64,000 nucleotides of DNA from Sphingobium cloacae (lineage in GTDB: Bacteria; Pseudomonadota; Alphaproteobacteria; Sphingomonadales; Sphingomonadaceae), in NCBI RefSeq assembly GCF_002355855.1, contig NZ_AP017656.1:310001-374000 (forward strand), given 5' to 3'. The position numbers and the translations under genes are program-made. The notes below the pieces were generated by a model. It saw nothing but the letters and a program-made list of their open reading frames with translations. It did no database searches and was not told the origin of the DNA. Positions 1-11,803 of the stretch are shown in pieces (position 1 is the first letter of the stretch; each line of letters begins with the position of its first letter).

Positions 1-105
1 CGCCTCAGGATTGCGGTCGAAGACCACTGGCTGATGTCCGGAGCGTTGAAGCCGACGGGCGATGTTGCCTCCCATCCGGCCGAGGCCGATCATTCCGATC
101 CGCAT
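1..105 (-). CDS. gnd: 6-phosphogluconate dehydrogenase, N-terminal fragment
   Basis: Only the first 35 codons lie in the window. The protein opens with a Rossmann dinucleotide-binding motif, [19 protein letters not shown], typical of NADP-dependent 6-phosphogluconate dehydrogenase and its beta-hydroxyacid dehydrogenase relatives. It starts 16 bases after the stop of the transaldolase/isomerase gene on the same strand. That context favours the pentose-phosphate enzyme that oxidatively decarboxylates 6-phosphogluconate to ribulose 5-phosphate. The catalytic domain is outside the window, so another member of the superfamily cannot be excluded. Confidence 0.8.
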   Translation of the reverse strand, partial: MRIGMIGLGRMGGNIARRLQRSGHQPVVFDRNPEA

Positions 106-121
106 ATTTCCAGGCTCCCGC

Positions 122-2926
122 TCAATTCCGGAGTGCTTCGTCGAGCAATTCTTCAAGGTCGCTCAGACTGGCGCTTTGGAGGTGGACCCGCAGGACGCGC
201 TGGCCCCGGCTGGCGAGCACGTCGAGATCGCCTCGCGCTTGGGCGAGCTGGACCGTGCCGAAGCTGGCTTTACGTCCTGGGATCGGGACGTCGGGATCGG
301 GCGTGCGGGTGATCTCGAGAAACACTCCCGAGCGCGGCCCTCCCTTGTACGCCTGACCAGTCGAGTGGAGGAAACGCGGCCCGAAGCCCGCGACGGTGGC
401 GACGTGTCGCGCCTTCACGACCCGTTCGCGCATGCGTGCGACGAGAGCCTCGTTCGCCGGGTTGCGTTCGACGTAGAGAAGGAACCCTACATAATCGCCG
501 GGGCCGGGACGCGCTAAATGGGTGCGCAGGATCTGGACCGCGTTGTCGCCGGAATGGCCTCGGTCGGCGGGCCCGAAGAAGGCCACCCTGCCATCCTCGA
601 AAAATGGTGTCTCGGGCGCCAGGCTCCCGGTGGCTTCGTAGGCGTCGATCAGCACCCGCGTCCTGATCTTGGCATCCTCGACGTCGGGCTGGTCGAAAGG
701 GTCGATCCCGATCACCGCGCCGGCGACCGCGGTAGCGATCTCCCAGCGAAAGAACTCCTGCCCGATCATCTCCTTTGACGAGAGCGCTATCCGCACGACC
801 GGCTGGCCGGCGGTAACGAGCGCATCGGCATGGGCGTCGAGCCTGGCGTGATCGTCGCCCGTGAGCGACAGCAGTACGAAGAGGCGGTCCGATCCATAGT
901 GCGCCGGCGGCACCGGCGGTTCCAGGTCGACGGGAACGATGCCCCTGCCCTGCTTGCCGGTGGACTCGGCCAACAGCTGTTCGAGCCACGCTCCGAATGC
1001 TCGAAGCGCGGGCGAGGTCAGCACCGTCACCTTGTCGCGCCCGCGGTTCGCCGCTTCCCCCAGGATCGCACCGAGCCGCACGCCAGGATTGAAGGCGGGC
1101 GGCGCGTCGGGCGCGCAGCTCTGCACCATCGGCGCAACCCTGGTGAAGAACTCGGCCACGTCCATGCCCATCACGGCCGCGGGCACCATCCCGAAGACGC
1201 TGAGAACCGAATAGCGGCCGCCAATCGTTGGATCGCCCAGGAAGACGCCCGCGTAGCCATGATCGTGCGCGATCTTTGCCAGGCGCGATCCCGGGTCGGT
1301 GATGGCGATGAAGCGACTGCCGTCCTGGCCCGCCAGATTCCAGAAATAGGCGCGCAGCAGTTCCGGCTCCATCGTCGAGCCCGACTTGGAGGCAACGATG
1401 AACAGCGTGTGCTCGGGGTCGATCGCCGCCGCCACTGCGGCGATTTGCTTCGGATCGGTGGTATCGAGCACATGGATCATCGGGCTGCCGCTCCGCGGCC
1501 CCACGATCTCGGCCAAGACCTCCGGGCCGAGGCTCGACCCGCCCATGCCGAGGAGCACCGCGGACCGATACTGGGCTGCCTGAGCGCCGAGAGCTTTCAA
1601 TGCCTCGGGGTCGATCTGCTCGCCCTTACCTGCGGCAAGCCACCCGAGCCACTTGGCTTCCTCGCCGCCGGTCCATAGCGTGGCATCGCCTGTCCATAGC
1701 CGTCTGGACCAGCTTTCCTGACGCATTCGCTCGAGCCGCGCCTCTACCGCCTCGTCGAGCTCCCGCGGCAGTGCCTCGTGCATGCTGTTCAGCCCGTCTC
1801 CGACAATGGCGGAGCGCTTGGCAGCAACGGCACCAAGGAGCGCATCGGCTGCGTCGGCGAACTGCTTCACGCCGTCTCGCACGAGCTCGTCCGCGACCGC
1901 TGGCAAGTCGAGCCCGAGACGGTCTACCTCGCGGAGAATCCGACGCGCGCTTTCCACTTCGGCGGTCAGGGACGGCGCGAGCGTGCCATGATCACGGAAG
2001 GCGTCCATCGTCTTGGGCGGCAACGTGTTGACGGTTTCAGGCCCGATCAGGTTGTCTACGTAAAGGGTGTCGGGGTAGCTCGGATCCTTGGTGCCGGTGG
2101 AGGCCCAGAGGAGCCTCTGCGGCATCGCCCCGCGCTCCACGAGCGCCTGCCAGCGTTCCGAAGCTACCAAGCCGAGATACCATTGATAGGCGAGCTTGGC
2201 GTTGGCGATGGCGACCTGTCCGCGCAGTCCCGTAAGCGCCTCGGCCTCCGCGTCAGCGCTTTTCAGGCGTTCGGCAATTTTCCTGTCGATCGCGGCATCG
2301 ATCCGACTGACGAAGAAGCTCGCCACGCTTGCGATACGATCGATCGGCTGGCCTTGGGCGAGCCGTGCTTCCAACCCCTCCACGAAGGCCATCGCAACCG
2401 CAGCATAGCTCTGCTGGCCGAACAGCAGCGTCACATTGATGTTAATGCCATCTTCGATCAGCTGGCGGATGGCAGGGACACCCGCCTGAGTGCCGGGCAC
2501 TTTGATCATCAGGTTGGGACGGTCGATCTGTCGCCACAGCCGCTGTGCTTCCGCGACCGTCTCCTCGGTGCTCTCAGCGAGATAGGGGGAGACCTCGAGA
2601 CTGACGTAGCCGTCCGTCCCGTTCATCCGGTCATAGACAGGCTGCAGCGTGTCGGCCGCGTCTTGGATGTCCTGAACCGCCAGCGCCTCATAGGCTTGGG
2701 TGATGCTCGTGCCGGGCCGGCTCTGGAGAAGAGCCAGGAGTTGCGCGTCGTAGGCATCGCCATGCGCGATCGCCTTCTCGAAGATGGACGGATTGGAGGT
2801 CACGCCGGTGACGCCGTCTTCCTCGACGAGCCTTTGCAGCCCACCTTCCTTGAGGAAGCGGCGGTCGACAAAGTCCAGCCAGGGGGCCTGGCCAAAATCG
2901 TGCAGCTTCCTGACCCGGCTCGCCAT
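122..2926 (-). CDS. tal-pgi: Bifunctional transaldolase / glucose-6-phosphate isomerase
   Basis: A 934-residue fusion. Roughly residues 1-360 are a transaldolase ([13 protein letters not shown] near the N-terminus, MIKVPGT around the middle of the domain). The rest is a phosphoglucose isomerase ([21 protein letters not shown]). It interconverts C3, C4, C6 and C7 sugar phosphates and also glucose 6-phosphate with fructose 6-phosphate, in the cytoplasm. The reading frame is open 51 codons further upstream, but I place the start at ATG 2926 because GGAGG lies 7 bases before it and the transketolase stop is only 2 bases upstream. It is translationally linked between tkt and gnd. Such Tal-Pgi fusions are known in several bacteria. 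Confidence 0.93.
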   Translation of the reverse strand: MASRVRKLHDFGQAPWLDFVDRRFLKEGGLQRLVEEDGVTGVTSNPSIFEKAIAHGDAYDAQLLALLQSRPGTSITQAYEALAVQDIQDAADTLQPVYDRMNGTDGYVSLEVSPYLAESTEETVAEAQRLWRQIDRPNLMIKVPGTQAGVPAIRQLIEDGININVTLLFGQQSYAAVAMAFVEGLEARLAQGQPIDRIASVASFFVSRIDAAIDRKIAERLKSADAEAEALTGLRGQVAIANAKLAYQWYLGLVASERWQALVERGAMPQRLLWASTGTKDPSYPDTLYVDNLIGPETVNTLPPKTMDAFRDHGTLAPSLTAEVESARRILREVDRLGLDLPAVADELVRDGVKQFADAADALLGAVAAKRSAIVGDGLNSMHEALPRELDEAVEARLERMRQESWSRRLWTGDATLWTGGEEAKWLGWLAAGKGEQIDPEALKALGAQAAQYRSAVLLGMGGSSLGPEVLAEIVGPRSGSPMIHVLDTTDPKQIAAVAAAIDPEHTLFIVASKSGSTMEPELLRAYFWNLAGQDGSRFIAITDPGSRLAKIAHDHGYAGVFLGDPTIGGRYSVLSVFGMVPAAVMGMDVAEFFTRVAPMVQSCAPDAPPAFNPGVRLGAILGEAANRGRDKVTVLTSPALRAFGAWLEQLLAESTGKQGRGIVPVDLEPPVPPAHYGSDRLFVLLSLTGDDHARLDAHADALVTAGQPVVRIALSSKEMIGQEFFRWEIATAVAGAVIGIDPFDQPDVEDAKIRTRVLIDAYEATGSLAPETPFFEDGRVAFFGPADRGHSGDNAVQILRTHLARPGPGDYVGFLLYVERNPANEALVARMRERVVKARHVATVAGFGPRFLHSTGQAYKGGPRSGVFLEITRTPDPDVPIPGRKASFGTVQLAQARGDLDVLASRGQRVLRVHLQSASLSDLEELLDEALRN

Positions 2927-2928
2927 CG

Positions 2929-5001
2929 TCACGCCTCCTGCAAGATCATCGAGCGCGCTGCCTCGACCACATGGTCGACGGTGAAGCCGAACTTCTCCTG
3001 GAGTTTGGCAAGCGGGGCAGACGCCCCGAACGTTGACATCGTGATTGTTCGGCCGCGAGCGCCGACATAGCGGTCCCACCCGATCGCGCCGCCCTGCTCC
3101 ACCGCCAGGCGCGCCTCTATGCCGGGGGTTAGGACCGACTCCTTGTAGGCGTCGTCCTGCTCCTCGAAGCGGGACCAGCTCGGCATCGACACGACGCGTG
3201 CCCGTACGCCCTGCTCTGCCAGCTTCTCGTAGGCGCCGACCACTAGGCTCAGCTCGCTCCCGGTGCCGATCAGGATGAGCTCCGGATCATCGGCGCCGGC
3301 AAGGATGTACGCGCCCCTCGCGACCCCGGCGGCGGCCGCATAGCGGCTCCGGTCAAGGGTCGGCAGCGCTTGGCGCGAGAGGATGAGCGCGCTCGGCCGA
3401 CGGGTCTGGCGGACGGCAAGTTTCCACGCCTCGGCCGCCTCGTTCGCATCTCCCGGGCGGATCGTGTCGAGCCCGGGCGTCGCGCGCAGTGACGCCAGAT
3501 GCTCGATCGGCTGGTGGGTTGGGCCGTCCTCGCCGACCCCGATCGAATCGTGCGTAAAGACAAAGGTGACGGGCAGCTCCATGATCGCCGCAAGCCGGAC
3601 CGGCGCTCGCATATAGTCGGCGAAGACGAGGAAGGTGGCGGCAAAGGGCTTGATGTAGGACAGCGCCATTCCGTTGGCGATCGCGCCCATCGCATGCTCG
3701 CGCACGCCGAAGTGCATCGTGCGCCCGCCAGGATTGTCCGCCTGGAACGAGCCGAAATTCTTTAGCTCGGTCTTGGTGGATGGCGACAGGTCGGCCGATC
3801 CGCCCACCAGCCAGGGCACGTTGCCGGCGAGGGCATTCAGCACTTTGCCGGCGGATTCGCGCGAGGCGACGCCCTTGGGATCCGGGTCGAAGCTCGGCAG
3901 GCCCGACTCCCAGCCCGGCGGCAGCGCGCCCTTGCGCATCGCGTCCAGCTCGGCCGCCATGCCGGGATAGGTCTCACGATAGCCGGCGAAGGTCGCCTCC
4001 CACTCCTCGCGCAGCCGGCGCCCGCGCGAGGCGATCGCCTCGTTGAAGCGCTTGGCGACGCCGTCGGGCACGTAGAAGGTCTTGTCCTCCGGCCAGCCAT
4101 ACGCCTTCTTGGTGGCGACGATCGCGTCGGCACCAAGCGGTTCGCCGTGAGCCTTCTCGCTGTCCGCCTTGGGGCTGCCCCAGCCGATGATAGAGTGGAC
4201 GACGACGAAGGTGGGTCGGTCGTCGGTCGCCTTGAAGCTTTCGATTGCCCGCGCGAACGCCTCAGTATCGTTGGCGTCGTCGACGTGGAGCACGTTCCAA
4301 CCATAGGACTCGAAGCGCTTGCCCACATCCTCGGTGAAGGCGAGGTCGGTATGGCCCTCGATGCTGATACGGTTTGAATCGTAAATCCAGCAGAGGTTGG
4401 AAAGCTTGAGATGTCCGGCGAGACTTGCCGCCTCGCCCGACACGCCCTCCATCATGTCGCCGTCGCCGCACAGCACGTAGACGTCATGGTCAAAGAGGGT
4501 GAAGCCATCGCGATTGAAGTGCTGGGCGAGCCAGCGTTCGGCGACCGCCATACCGACGGAATTGCCGCAGCCCTGACCGAGCGGGCCCGTCGTGGTCTCG
4601 ACGCCGGTCGTCACCCGATACTCGGGGTGGCCCGGCGTCCTGGAGCCCATCTGGCGAAAGTTCTTGATGTCGTCGAGGCTAACCGCAGGCAGGCCAGTGG
4701 CCCTGCCTTCCGCATCGACCTCCTTGATGCCGGCGAGGTGGATAAGCGCGTAGAGAAGCATGGAGGCGTGCCCGACCGAGAGCACAAAACGGTCTCGATT
4801 GGGCCAGTCCGGCACGTTGGGATCGATCCGGAGGAACTGCGACCACAGCGTGTAGCCCACCGGCGCAAGCGCCATCGGGGTGCCGGGATGGCCGGACTGC
4901 GCCTTCTCGACGGCATCCATGGCGAGCGTACGGATCGTGTTGATGGCTAGACGATCGAGGGCCTCGAACGCGCCGCGTGCGGTGGCGGGCTGGCGCAACA
5001 T
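2929..5001 (-). CDS. tkt: Transketolase
   Basis: A full-length transketolase of 690 residues that transfers two-carbon units between sugar phosphates with thiamine diphosphate. Visible hallmarks are the substrate-channel motif SGHPGTPM near residue 36, the TPP/metal motif GDGDMMEG, and the C-terminal-half motif FVFTHDSIGVGEDGPTHQP. A GGGAGGT ribosome site sits just before ATG 5001. It is the first gene of a tkt, tal-pgi, gnd operon with 2- and 16-base gaps, so the non-oxidative and oxidative pentose-phosphate steps are co-expressed. A chromosomal copy probably exists elsewhere, but that cannot be judged from this window. Confidence 0.95.
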   Translation of the reverse strand: MLRQPATARGAFEALDRLAINTIRTLAMDAVEKAQSGHPGTPMALAPVGYTLWSQFLRIDPNVPDWPNRDRFVLSVGHASMLLYALIHLAGIKEVDAEGRATGLPAVSLDDIKNFRQMGSRTPGHPEYRVTTGVETTTGPLGQGCGNSVGMAVAERWLAQHFNRDGFTLFDHDVYVLCGDGDMMEGVSGEAASLAGHLKLSNLCWIYDSNRISIEGHTDLAFTEDVGKRFESYGWNVLHVDDANDTEAFARAIESFKATDDRPTFVVVHSIIGWGSPKADSEKAHGEPLGADAIVATKKAYGWPEDKTFYVPDGVAKRFNEAIASRGRRLREEWEATFAGYRETYPGMAAELDAMRKGALPPGWESGLPSFDPDPKGVASRESAGKVLNALAGNVPWLVGGSADLSPSTKTELKNFGSFQADNPGGRTMHFGVREHAMGAIANGMALSYIKPFAATFLVFADYMRAPVRLAAIMELPVTFVFTHDSIGVGEDGPTHQPIEHLASLRATPGLDTIRPGDANEAAEAWKLAVRQTRRPSALILSRQALPTLDRSRYAAAAGVARGAYILAGADDPELILIGTGSELSLVVGAYEKLAEQGVRARVVSMPSWSRFEEQDDAYKESVLTPGIEARLAVEQGGAIGWDRYVGARGRTITMSTFGASAPLAKLQEKFGFTVDHVVEAARSMILQEA

Positions 5002-5094
5002 GTTACCTCCCGTGGGGCGTTCGCCAGGTTGAACGCCCCTTGTGCTTGTGTTGACCAGCCCCCGCGCGGGAGACGATCGAACGCCGAATGCTGC

Positions 5095-6027
5095 CTAGCG
5101 CGGGCGCTGGCTCGACCGCCTGGCCTCGTCGAACTTGGGACCAAAGGGATCGAGCAACCCCTTGGCGGATTGCGAGCCGGCGGTCTTACGCTCGAGATCG
5201 TCGACCGAGGCGATCAGGTCGGTCATCTCGCTGTCAGTGGCATAGCCCAGCGCTTTGCCGAGCTGGAGCTGCGTGCGGGCCGTTCCCAACAGCTGGCGCA
5301 TGCGGGCGCTTTCCGCGTCGGTCCGCTTCCTTTTCTCGAGCAGGCTGCGCGCGTCCTCGAGCGCGAGCTGCGCGCGAACGAGAGGGAGCGGGATCACGAT
5401 CTGGTCGATCACGATTGTGCCCAGTGCGGTCTGAAGGACCGCCTTGGCCTCCTGCGGCTTGCCCTCGTGCAGCAGCGCGGCCGCCTGCTTGAGTGCGGCG
5501 GGGTAGGTGCCGAGCGGGAGCTTGCTGATGTTCACGACCGTTTCGGAACCCAGGTCGGAGATGAGCTTGCGCGCCAGCTGCAGGCGACCTTGGGCGATCG
5601 CGGCGCCCACCTCTCCGCGGATTTTCTCGACGTCGGCCGGGGTTCCGATCACGTCGTGCGTCACGACGCTCACGTCGACCGGAGCGAGCGCAAGCGTCGG
5701 CGTGCGGGCGAGGACGATCTCGAGCTTGCCAGTCGCGCGCTCCAGCGCCGCGATCGCGTCGTCGTTCTTGTTCTGGTCGATCGCGGTCAATGCGTTCTGC
5801 GTCTCGCGCACCGCGGCAACCGCCTCGTCGACGAGCTTGTCCCGCTGCGCCTCGGGTGGATTGGTGGGCTTCGACTGCGCTTGGGCTCCGGCCGGCGGAG
5901 CCGCTTGAGTCGAAGGCTGCGGCTGCGCTTGCTGACTGGCTGCAGAAGCCTGGGCCGCCGCGGCGCTCGACCACGCCGAAATGGCGAGGGCGCCAAGGGC
6001 TGTCGAGATGATTAGGTGTTTCCGCAT
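5095..6027 (-). CDS. YfdX-family periplasmic protein
   Basis: 310 residues with a Sec signal peptide (MRKHLIISTALGALAISAW followed by an Ala-rich region) and a low-complexity Gln/Ala/Pro linker to about residue 65. The rest is a helical domain that I recognise as YfdX-like from segments such as VSVVTHDVIG and KLPLGTYPAAL. YfdX proteins are associated in enterobacteria with acid or antibiotic stress, but their biochemical role is not settled. GGAGG precedes the ATG. It lies 93 bases upstream of tkt on the same strand, so co-transcription is possible. Confidence 0.8.
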   Translation of the reverse strand: MRKHLIISTALGALAISAWSSAAAAQASAASQQAQPQPSTQAAPPAGAQAQSKPTNPPEAQRDKLVDEAVAAVRETQNALTAIDQNKNDDAIAALERATGKLEIVLARTPTLALAPVDVSVVTHDVIGTPADVEKIRGEVGAAIAQGRLQLARKLISDLGSETVVNISKLPLGTYPAALKQAAALLHEGKPQEAKAVLQTALGTIVIDQIVIPLPLVRAQLALEDARSLLEKRKRTDAESARMRQLLGTARTQLQLGKALGYATDSEMTDLIASVDDLERKTAGSQSAKGLLDPFGPKFDEARRSSQRPR

Positions 6028-6488
6028 CGTCCATCCTCCGTTTGTGAGTTAAAGTTCGGATTTCACAACGTGTGCTGCCGAGTACGGCGAAGTGCTTTCG
6101 GACGGGATGGCAGTGCTTCGCTGCCCCTCCGAACCGGCAAGTTGTTGCGGCCTATCGTCGTCACTCGGCACCTGCTCTTGTTTGCAAAGCATCGCGCGAG
6201 CATTGCTATGGAGACGCCGTCTGCTAGCTGCGCTGACATATCTCAGCCCGGTTCCGGCAATCTCGCCGTCGTCAGGAAGCCGGCGCGCCGCTTGTTCTCG
6301 GCGCTGCGGAGCTTCCGGGTTCAGCCGACGACCGGCCGATTTGCCGCACGGCGTAGGGCGCAATCGCGCCCGTCAGCAGCATGGAGTCCATGAGAGTGTC
6401 CGAAATGGCTTAGGCGATGAGAGCGACGCCTGGGCCCGGTCTTCTCCGCGTGGTCAGCACGCGCTCTCGCCGCGGCAGGAGAGTTTCA
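6028..6488. other. Intergenic region without recognised gene
   Basis: About 460 bases separate the minus-strand yfdX-tkt operon from the small plus-strand gene at 6489. Open frames here have no ribosome site or family resemblance. The promoter of the yfdX operon must lie here, but I could not pick convincing -35 and -10 boxes. Confidence 0.5.
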
Positions 6489-6668
6489 ATGCCTGATCTT
6501 GAACGCGCGATCGAAGCGGCGGCTCGTGCCCTTTGCCGTCTTGATGGGCACCCCGAGAATATCAAGTTCGAGGGAAAGCCGATGTGGAAAAGCTATCTCA
6601 GCGGCGCCAGGACAGCGGTTGAGGCGGCGATACCACACCTCCGGTCTGCCGATGATCAAAGCCCATGA
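6489..6668 (+). CDS. Small hypothetical protein (59 aa)
   Basis: Begins MPDLERAIEAAARALCRLDG and continues through a Trp-containing segment (KPMWKSYLSGARTAVEA). An AGGAG ribosome site lies 6-10 bases before ATG 6489, which is why I prefer this start over an in-frame ATG 24 codons upstream. It is predicted soluble and helical. It stops one base before the convergent dnaE2 stop codon. I recall similar short proteins in sphingomonads but know no function. Confidence 0.6.
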   Translation: MPDLERAIEAAARALCRLDGHPENIKFEGKPMWKSYLSGARTAVEAAIPHLRSADDQSP

Positions 6669-9600
6669 TCACCGCGGCCCTGGCGAGGTGCGATCCTGTG
6701 AGTGGAAGTCATGGCTGCGGATGCGCAGAACCTCGGCTTCGTCGATCGCAGTTCCGAACGGCGGCGAGGCGAGCGTACGGGCGCGCGCAAAGTTCGGGTC
6801 ACGCGGGTCAGGCCCGCCGCCGTTCTTCGCCCCGTCTCCGCGGCCTGGTGCGACGCTGAACTCCATTCGGCCAATCGAGCGCAGCATGTCGTCATGATCG
6901 ACGATGCGATCGCAGATGATATGGATGACCTCGCCTTCCTTCTGTAGGCGCCCGCGCATCGCAATCATCGACGACGACATGACCTGGCGGCGGTAGATCT
7001 CGAACCGGTCGGGCCAGAGGATGCCGTTGGCGATGCCGGTCTCGTCCTCGATCGTCACGAACAGCACGCCTTTGGCGGAGCCCGGACGCTGACGCACGAG
7101 AATGACGCCGGCGACCTCGATGTTGCGGCCGTCGCGGATCGTCGCGAGATCGGCGCATCGGACGATCTTCATCGTATCGAGCTGTTCGCGCAGAAAACTG
7201 ACCGGGTGGCCGCGAAGCGATAGCTGGGTCGAGCGATAGTCCTCGACCACTTCCCGGCCATCGCTCATGGGCCGCAACGCCACCGACGGCTCCAGCCCCT
7301 CGGGCGAGAATTTGGCCTCGCGTTCGTCCGCCGCCGCAAACAGCGGCAATGGTGCTTCGCCCAGGCCCTTGACCTTCCATAGCCCCTGTCGCCGGTCCTC
7401 GGCGATGCAGTGGAACGCGTCGGCTTCCGCAAGCCGCTCGATCGCGGCGCGGGGCACACCGGCCCGGCGCCACACCTCCTCGACGCTCTCGAATGGCGCC
7501 GGCCCGCGCGCACCGACGATCGCCGCGCCATGGACATTGGCGAGCCCGCGCACCTGCCGCATCCCCAGTCGCACCGCCATGAAGCGGCCTTTGGCCGGCT
7601 CCAGCGTGCAATCCCAATGGCTGTCGTTGATCGACACCGGCCGCACCTCGACGCCATGTTTGCGGGCATCGGCGACGATCTGCGCGGGCGCGTAGAATCC
7701 CATCGGCTGCGCGTTGAGCAGGGCGGCGCAGAACACGTCGGGATGATGGTGCTTCATCCAACAGCTCGCATAGACGATCTTGGCGAAAGAGGCGGCGTGG
7801 CTTTCGGGGAAGCCATAGGAGCCGAACCCCTCGATCTGCTTGAACGTCCGCTCGGCGAAATCCTTCGGATAGCCGCGCTTGACCATCCCGCCCACCAGCT
7901 TGTCGTAGAAATGCGAGACGCCACCCGTCAATTTGAACGTCGCCATCGCACGGCGGAGCTGGTCGGCCTCGACCGCGGTGAACCCGGCGCCGACGATGGC
8001 GACCTTCATCGCCTGCTCCTGAAACAGCGGGACGCCGAGCGTCTTTTCGAGCACCGCGCGCAGCTCGGGCTTGGGATATTCGGGCTTTTCCTTGCCCTCG
8101 CGGCGGCGAAGATAGGGATGCACCATGTCGCCCTGGATCGGGCCCGGGCGGACGATCGCGACCTCGATCACCAGGTCATAAAATTCCTTGGGCTTGATCC
8201 GCGGCAGCATCGACATCTGCGCCCTGGACTCGATCTGAAAGACACCCAAGGTGTCGGCCTTCTGGATCATCGCATAGACGTCGGGATCATCGTCCTGCAG
8301 ATCGGCCATGCCGACCTCGATCCCCTTGCAATCGCGCAGCAGGTTGAATGCCCGGTTCATGCAGCCGAGCATGCCGAGGCCGAGAACATCGACCTTCATG
8401 AACTTCAACTCGTCGATATCGTCCTTGTCCCATTCGATGATCTGGCGGTCTTCCATCCGCGCTGGCTCGATCGGCACGAGATCGTCGAGCCGGTCCTGGG
8501 TCAGTACGAACCCGCCGGGATGCTGCGAGAGGTGCCGCGGCGTGCCGATGAGCTGGCGGGCCAGCAGCAGGGTGAGTTTCAGCCGATGATCCTCGGCGTT
8601 GAGGTTAAGGCTGGCGATCTGCTCGTCGGTGATGCCGTCGACCGACCAACCCCAGACGAGGCCGGTCAGCATCTTGGTCAGGTCGCGCGGTAGTCCGAGC
8701 GCCTTGCCGACCTCGGCCACCGCGCCGCGGGTGCGATAGCGGGTGACGACGGCGGTCAGCGCCGAGCGGTCGCGGCCGTAGGTCTCGTAGATCCACTGAA
8801 TGATTTCTTCGCGGCGTTCATGCTCGAAATCGACATCGATGTCGGGCGGCTCCTTGCGCTCGCCCGACACGAACCGCTCGAACAGCAGCTCATGCTTGAT
8901 CGGATCGATCGACGTGATGCCGAGCAGGTAGCAGACGCAGCTATTGGCGGCCGAGCCGCGGCCCTGACACAGGATGCCGCGTCGCCGGCTTTCGGCGACG
9001 ATCGCGTTGACCGTCAGGAAGTAGGGCGCGTAGCGGAGCTGGTCGATCAGTCGCAGCTCATGGTCGATCTGGTCGCGGTAACGCTGCGGCAGGCCATCGG
9101 GAAACGCCCGCGCCGCCGCATCTTCGGTCAAACGGGCCAGCGCCTGCTGCGCCGTGCGGCCGGCCATGACCTGCTCATAGGGATATTGATACTGGATCTC
9201 GCCAAGATCGAACCGGCATCGGGCGGCGATGTCGGCGCTGGCCTGAATTGCATCGGGGAACGCCGCGAACCTTCGCTCCATCTCGACCGGGGATTTGAGA
9301 TTGCGGTCCATGAACCGCTCGCGCCGGAACCCCAGCGCGTCGATCGTCGTCTTTTCGCGGATCGCGGTCATCACGTCCTGCAGCGGCCGCGCCTCCGGCG
9401 TGTGGTAGAGCACGTCGCCGGTCGCGACGCTGCGCATTCCGGCATCGCGCGCCAGCGCGTCGAGCTGGACCAGTCGCTCCACATCGTCGGGTCTGCGCCG
9501 CAGCGACAGCGCGAGATAGCCCCGCGCGTCGAACGTCTCGCGCAGCTCGGCGAGATGCGCGGCGGTATTGTCGTCCGGCAGGTCAGGGACGAGGATCGCG

Positions 9601-9959
9601 ATCAGACCCTCGGCATGGGCGACGACATCGCACCAATCGAGGATGCAGCAGCCCTTGCCACCGCGCGCCTTGCCGACCGATAGCAGCCGAGTGAGCCGCG
9701 ACCAGGCCGCGCGATCGGTGGGGTAAAGCAGCAGCGCGCGGCCGTCAGTGAGATCGACCCGCGCGCCCGCGATCATCCGCACGCCGGTCGCCTTCTGGCC
9801 ACGCCAGCCTCGGACGATGCCGGGCACACCGCCCCAATCGGTCAGGCCGAGCGCGCTGTGGCCGAGCAGCGCGGCGGCCGAGAACAGCTCCTCGGGCGAC
9901 GACGCACCGCGCAGAAATGAGAAATGGCTCGTCACCTGAAGTTCGACGTAAGTCGCCAT
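6669..9959 (-). CDS. dnaE2: Error-prone DNA polymerase DnaE2
   Basis: 1096 residues, matching the C-family polymerase DnaE2 length. The N-terminal PHP domain is present ([22 protein letters not shown]), as are the palm segment [14 protein letters not shown] with its catalytic acidic residues, the fingers, and a C-terminal OB-fold region ([19 protein letters not shown]). It extends primers past lesions and is the catalytic subunit of the ImuA-ImuB-DnaE2 mutasome. Its ATG overlaps the imuB stop by one base, so translation is coupled. The upstream LexA box implies SOS induction. Confidence 0.95.
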   Translation of the reverse strand: MATYVELQVTSHFSFLRGASSPEELFSAAALLGHSALGLTDWGGVPGIVRGWRGQKATGVRMIAGARVDLTDGRALLLYPTDRAAWSRLTRLLSVGKARGGKGCCILDWCDVVAHAEGLIAILVPDLPDDNTAAHLAELRETFDARGYLALSLRRRPDDVERLVQLDALARDAGMRSVATGDVLYHTPEARPLQDVMTAIREKTTIDALGFRRERFMDRNLKSPVEMERRFAAFPDAIQASADIAARCRFDLGEIQYQYPYEQVMAGRTAQQALARLTEDAAARAFPDGLPQRYRDQIDHELRLIDQLRYAPYFLTVNAIVAESRRRGILCQGRGSAANSCVCYLLGITSIDPIKHELLFERFVSGERKEPPDIDVDFEHERREEIIQWIYETYGRDRSALTAVVTRYRTRGAVAEVGKALGLPRDLTKMLTGLVWGWSVDGITDEQIASLNLNAEDHRLKLTLLLARQLIGTPRHLSQHPGGFVLTQDRLDDLVPIEPARMEDRQIIEWDKDDIDELKFMKVDVLGLGMLGCMNRAFNLLRDCKGIEVGMADLQDDDPDVYAMIQKADTLGVFQIESRAQMSMLPRIKPKEFYDLVIEVAIVRPGPIQGDMVHPYLRRREGKEKPEYPKPELRAVLEKTLGVPLFQEQAMKVAIVGAGFTAVEADQLRRAMATFKLTGGVSHFYDKLVGGMVKRGYPKDFAERTFKQIEGFGSYGFPESHAASFAKIVYASCWMKHHHPDVFCAALLNAQPMGFYAPAQIVADARKHGVEVRPVSINDSHWDCTLEPAKGRFMAVRLGMRQVRGLANVHGAAIVGARGPAPFESVEEVWRRAGVPRAAIERLAEADAFHCIAEDRRQGLWKVKGLGEAPLPLFAAADEREAKFSPEGLEPSVALRPMSDGREVVEDYRSTQLSLRGHPVSFLREQLDTMKIVRCADLATIRDGRNIEVAGVILVRQRPGSAKGVLFVTIEDETGIANGILWPDRFEIYRRQVMSSSMIAMRGRLQKEGEVIHIICDRIVDHDDMLRSIGRMEFSVAPGRGDGAKNGGGPDPRDPNFARARTLASPPFGTAIDEAEVLRIRSHDFHSQDRTSPGPR

Positions 9960-11803
9960 CAGCCAAACAGCCCGTGCATGTACCAGCTATGATCGCCGGT
10001 GCTGCCCTCGACTCCGTCGCCGCGCCGGAACAGCCAAAACCGCTCGCCGCCCTCGGCCTCGACCCGGAAATAATCGCGGACCGCCCACATCTCGCGCTCG
10101 CTGCGCCACCACTCGCCGTGGATGCGCTCGGGACCATCGCCGGCGACGACGCGATAGGACTGGCCACGCCACACGAACCGGCGCGGCGGATGATCGGGCA
10201 GCAGCGCCACCACGTTGGACAGTAGCTCCGGCCGACGCAGCAGCCGCGCGGGCCGCTTCCATTTGGGCCATCCCGAGGGGCACGCAAGCGCATCGGCGCG
10301 GACGATCGCGCGCTCGGGCACGTCGCTTTCCTGCGCGCCGATGCGAAACAGCGCGGCATCGCCGGCACGGCCGGCGAGCTGGTCGACCAGTGGCGCAAGG
10401 TCGGGCGTGCTGGATTCGGCCAGCCCGGTGCCGAGCGACACCGGCATCAGGTCTTCGACCCGCGGCGCGGTCAGCGCCATCGCTTCGATGCCGAGGTCGG
10501 GTTCGATCCGCTCGACCCGCATCGCGAACATGCGCTTGAGATGCTGTGCATCGCGCGTGGCCTTGGCGGTGCCAAGGCCGATGCGTTGTTCTACCCCATC
10601 CACTCGCAGGCAGATGAGGACAGCAGCACGTAAGCCGAGACCGCGTGCCTGGAGCACGCCCACCATGTCGTCGATCAGATCGCCGATGACCTGGGTGATC
10701 GCCTCGGCGGTGCTGATCGGTTCGAGCAAGCGGCGCTCGACGCGCGGTTCTTCGAACGGCACGACGGGCACGATCGGCTCGGCGACGAGCCCGCGGGCCT
10801 GGTCGAGCCGCGTGACCGTCGTCATGCCGAGCCGTCGGGCGAGCGGTCCGCGCGCGATTGGGTAGAGATCGGCGACGCTTTCCAGCCCGAACCGCGCGGC
10901 GGAGCTCAACGCCTCCGGGGTCAGCCGGAGCGCGGCGAGCGGCAGGTCGGCGATGGCCTCAATTTCGCGACCGGGAGGGAGGACGGTGACGGGCTCGCCG
11001 CCGTAGCGCGCCAGCGCATGCGCGGTGCCGGGCGAGCCGGCGATCGCGATGCTGGCGGTGAAACCGAGCCGATGAAGGAAGCGGAGCAATCGTCGGCAGA
11101 AGCGCGCCTCGCCGCCGAACAGGTGCGTCGTGCCGGTCAGGTCGAGCCACAGGCCATCCGGCCCGGCGACGCTCGCGGTCGGCGTCCAGTGCCCGACTGC
11201 ATGCAGGGCCAGCCGGTCGAGCAAGGCGCGATCGTGATCGGGCTCGGCATCGCGCACGTCGAGATCGACGACGAGCGCGCGGGCATGCGCTGCTGCCATG
11301 CCGGGCCGCAGGCCCAACTCCTGCGCCACTGGACAAGCTGCCGTCACGATATCGCGCTGGCCGACACGCTCGATCAGGATGGTCGGTCGCGTCCATGCCG
11401 CCACGAGTGGCAGCGGCGCGGCGACGGCATAGCCCGTCGCGCCTTCGTCGGGCGGTATCGCCTTGAACGGATTGTCGGCGGCCTCGCTGCGTCGGCCCAT
11501 CTCGCGCATCGTCGGTCGCTGGTGCGCCGGCAGCGCATCGATCTCGGCCTGGCTCGGCTTATCCGGCCGCGCGCCCTCACGCGGCCAGCTCGCAGCGCCG
11601 TGGTCGGCGAGCGCCCAGCGCGCGCCCGGCCGCCAGCCGCCGCCACGCGGCACCGAGCAGGCGCCGGGGTCGTCGTCGATCGGCGCTGCAAATCTCGATT
11701 GTGCGGGGACCGGCGGCGCGTCAGGCGGCTTGGCTGGCCGCTCCAGCCGTCGCAATCGCTCTATGGGGAGCTGCGGCAGGTAGAGCGAGGCGACCCGTAT
11801 CAT
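9959..11803 (-). CDS. imuB: ImuB, Y-family polymerase-like SOS mutagenesis protein
   Basis: 614 residues related to Y-family polymerases but expected to be catalytically inactive. In this family ImuB is the hub that binds the beta clamp and DnaE2. I start it at ATG 11803 ([19 protein letters not shown]), the conserved family N-terminus, rather than 29 codons upstream. It overlaps the imuA 3' end by 83 bases. Recognisable segments include [27 protein letters not shown] and [19 protein letters not shown], with a long C-terminal extension. Confidence 0.92.
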   Translation of the reverse strand: MIRVASLYLPQLPIERLRRLERPAKPPDAPPVPAQSRFAAPIDDDPGACSVPRGGGWRPGARWALADHGAASWPREGARPDKPSQAEIDALPAHQRPTMREMGRRSEAADNPFKAIPPDEGATGYAVAAPLPLVAAWTRPTILIERVGQRDIVTAACPVAQELGLRPGMAAAHARALVVDLDVRDAEPDHDRALLDRLALHAVGHWTPTASVAGPDGLWLDLTGTTHLFGGEARFCRRLLRFLHRLGFTASIAIAGSPGTAHALARYGGEPVTVLPPGREIEAIADLPLAALRLTPEALSSAARFGLESVADLYPIARGPLARRLGMTTVTRLDQARGLVAEPIVPVVPFEEPRVERRLLEPISTAEAITQVIGDLIDDMVGVLQARGLGLRAAVLICLRVDGVEQRIGLGTAKATRDAQHLKRMFAMRVERIEPDLGIEAMALTAPRVEDLMPVSLGTGLAESSTPDLAPLVDQLAGRAGDAALFRIGAQESDVPERAIVRADALACPSGWPKWKRPARLLRRPELLSNVVALLPDHPPRRFVWRGQSYRVVAGDGPERIHGEWWRSEREMWAVRDYFRVEAEGGERFWLFRRGDGVEGSTGDHSWYMHGLFG

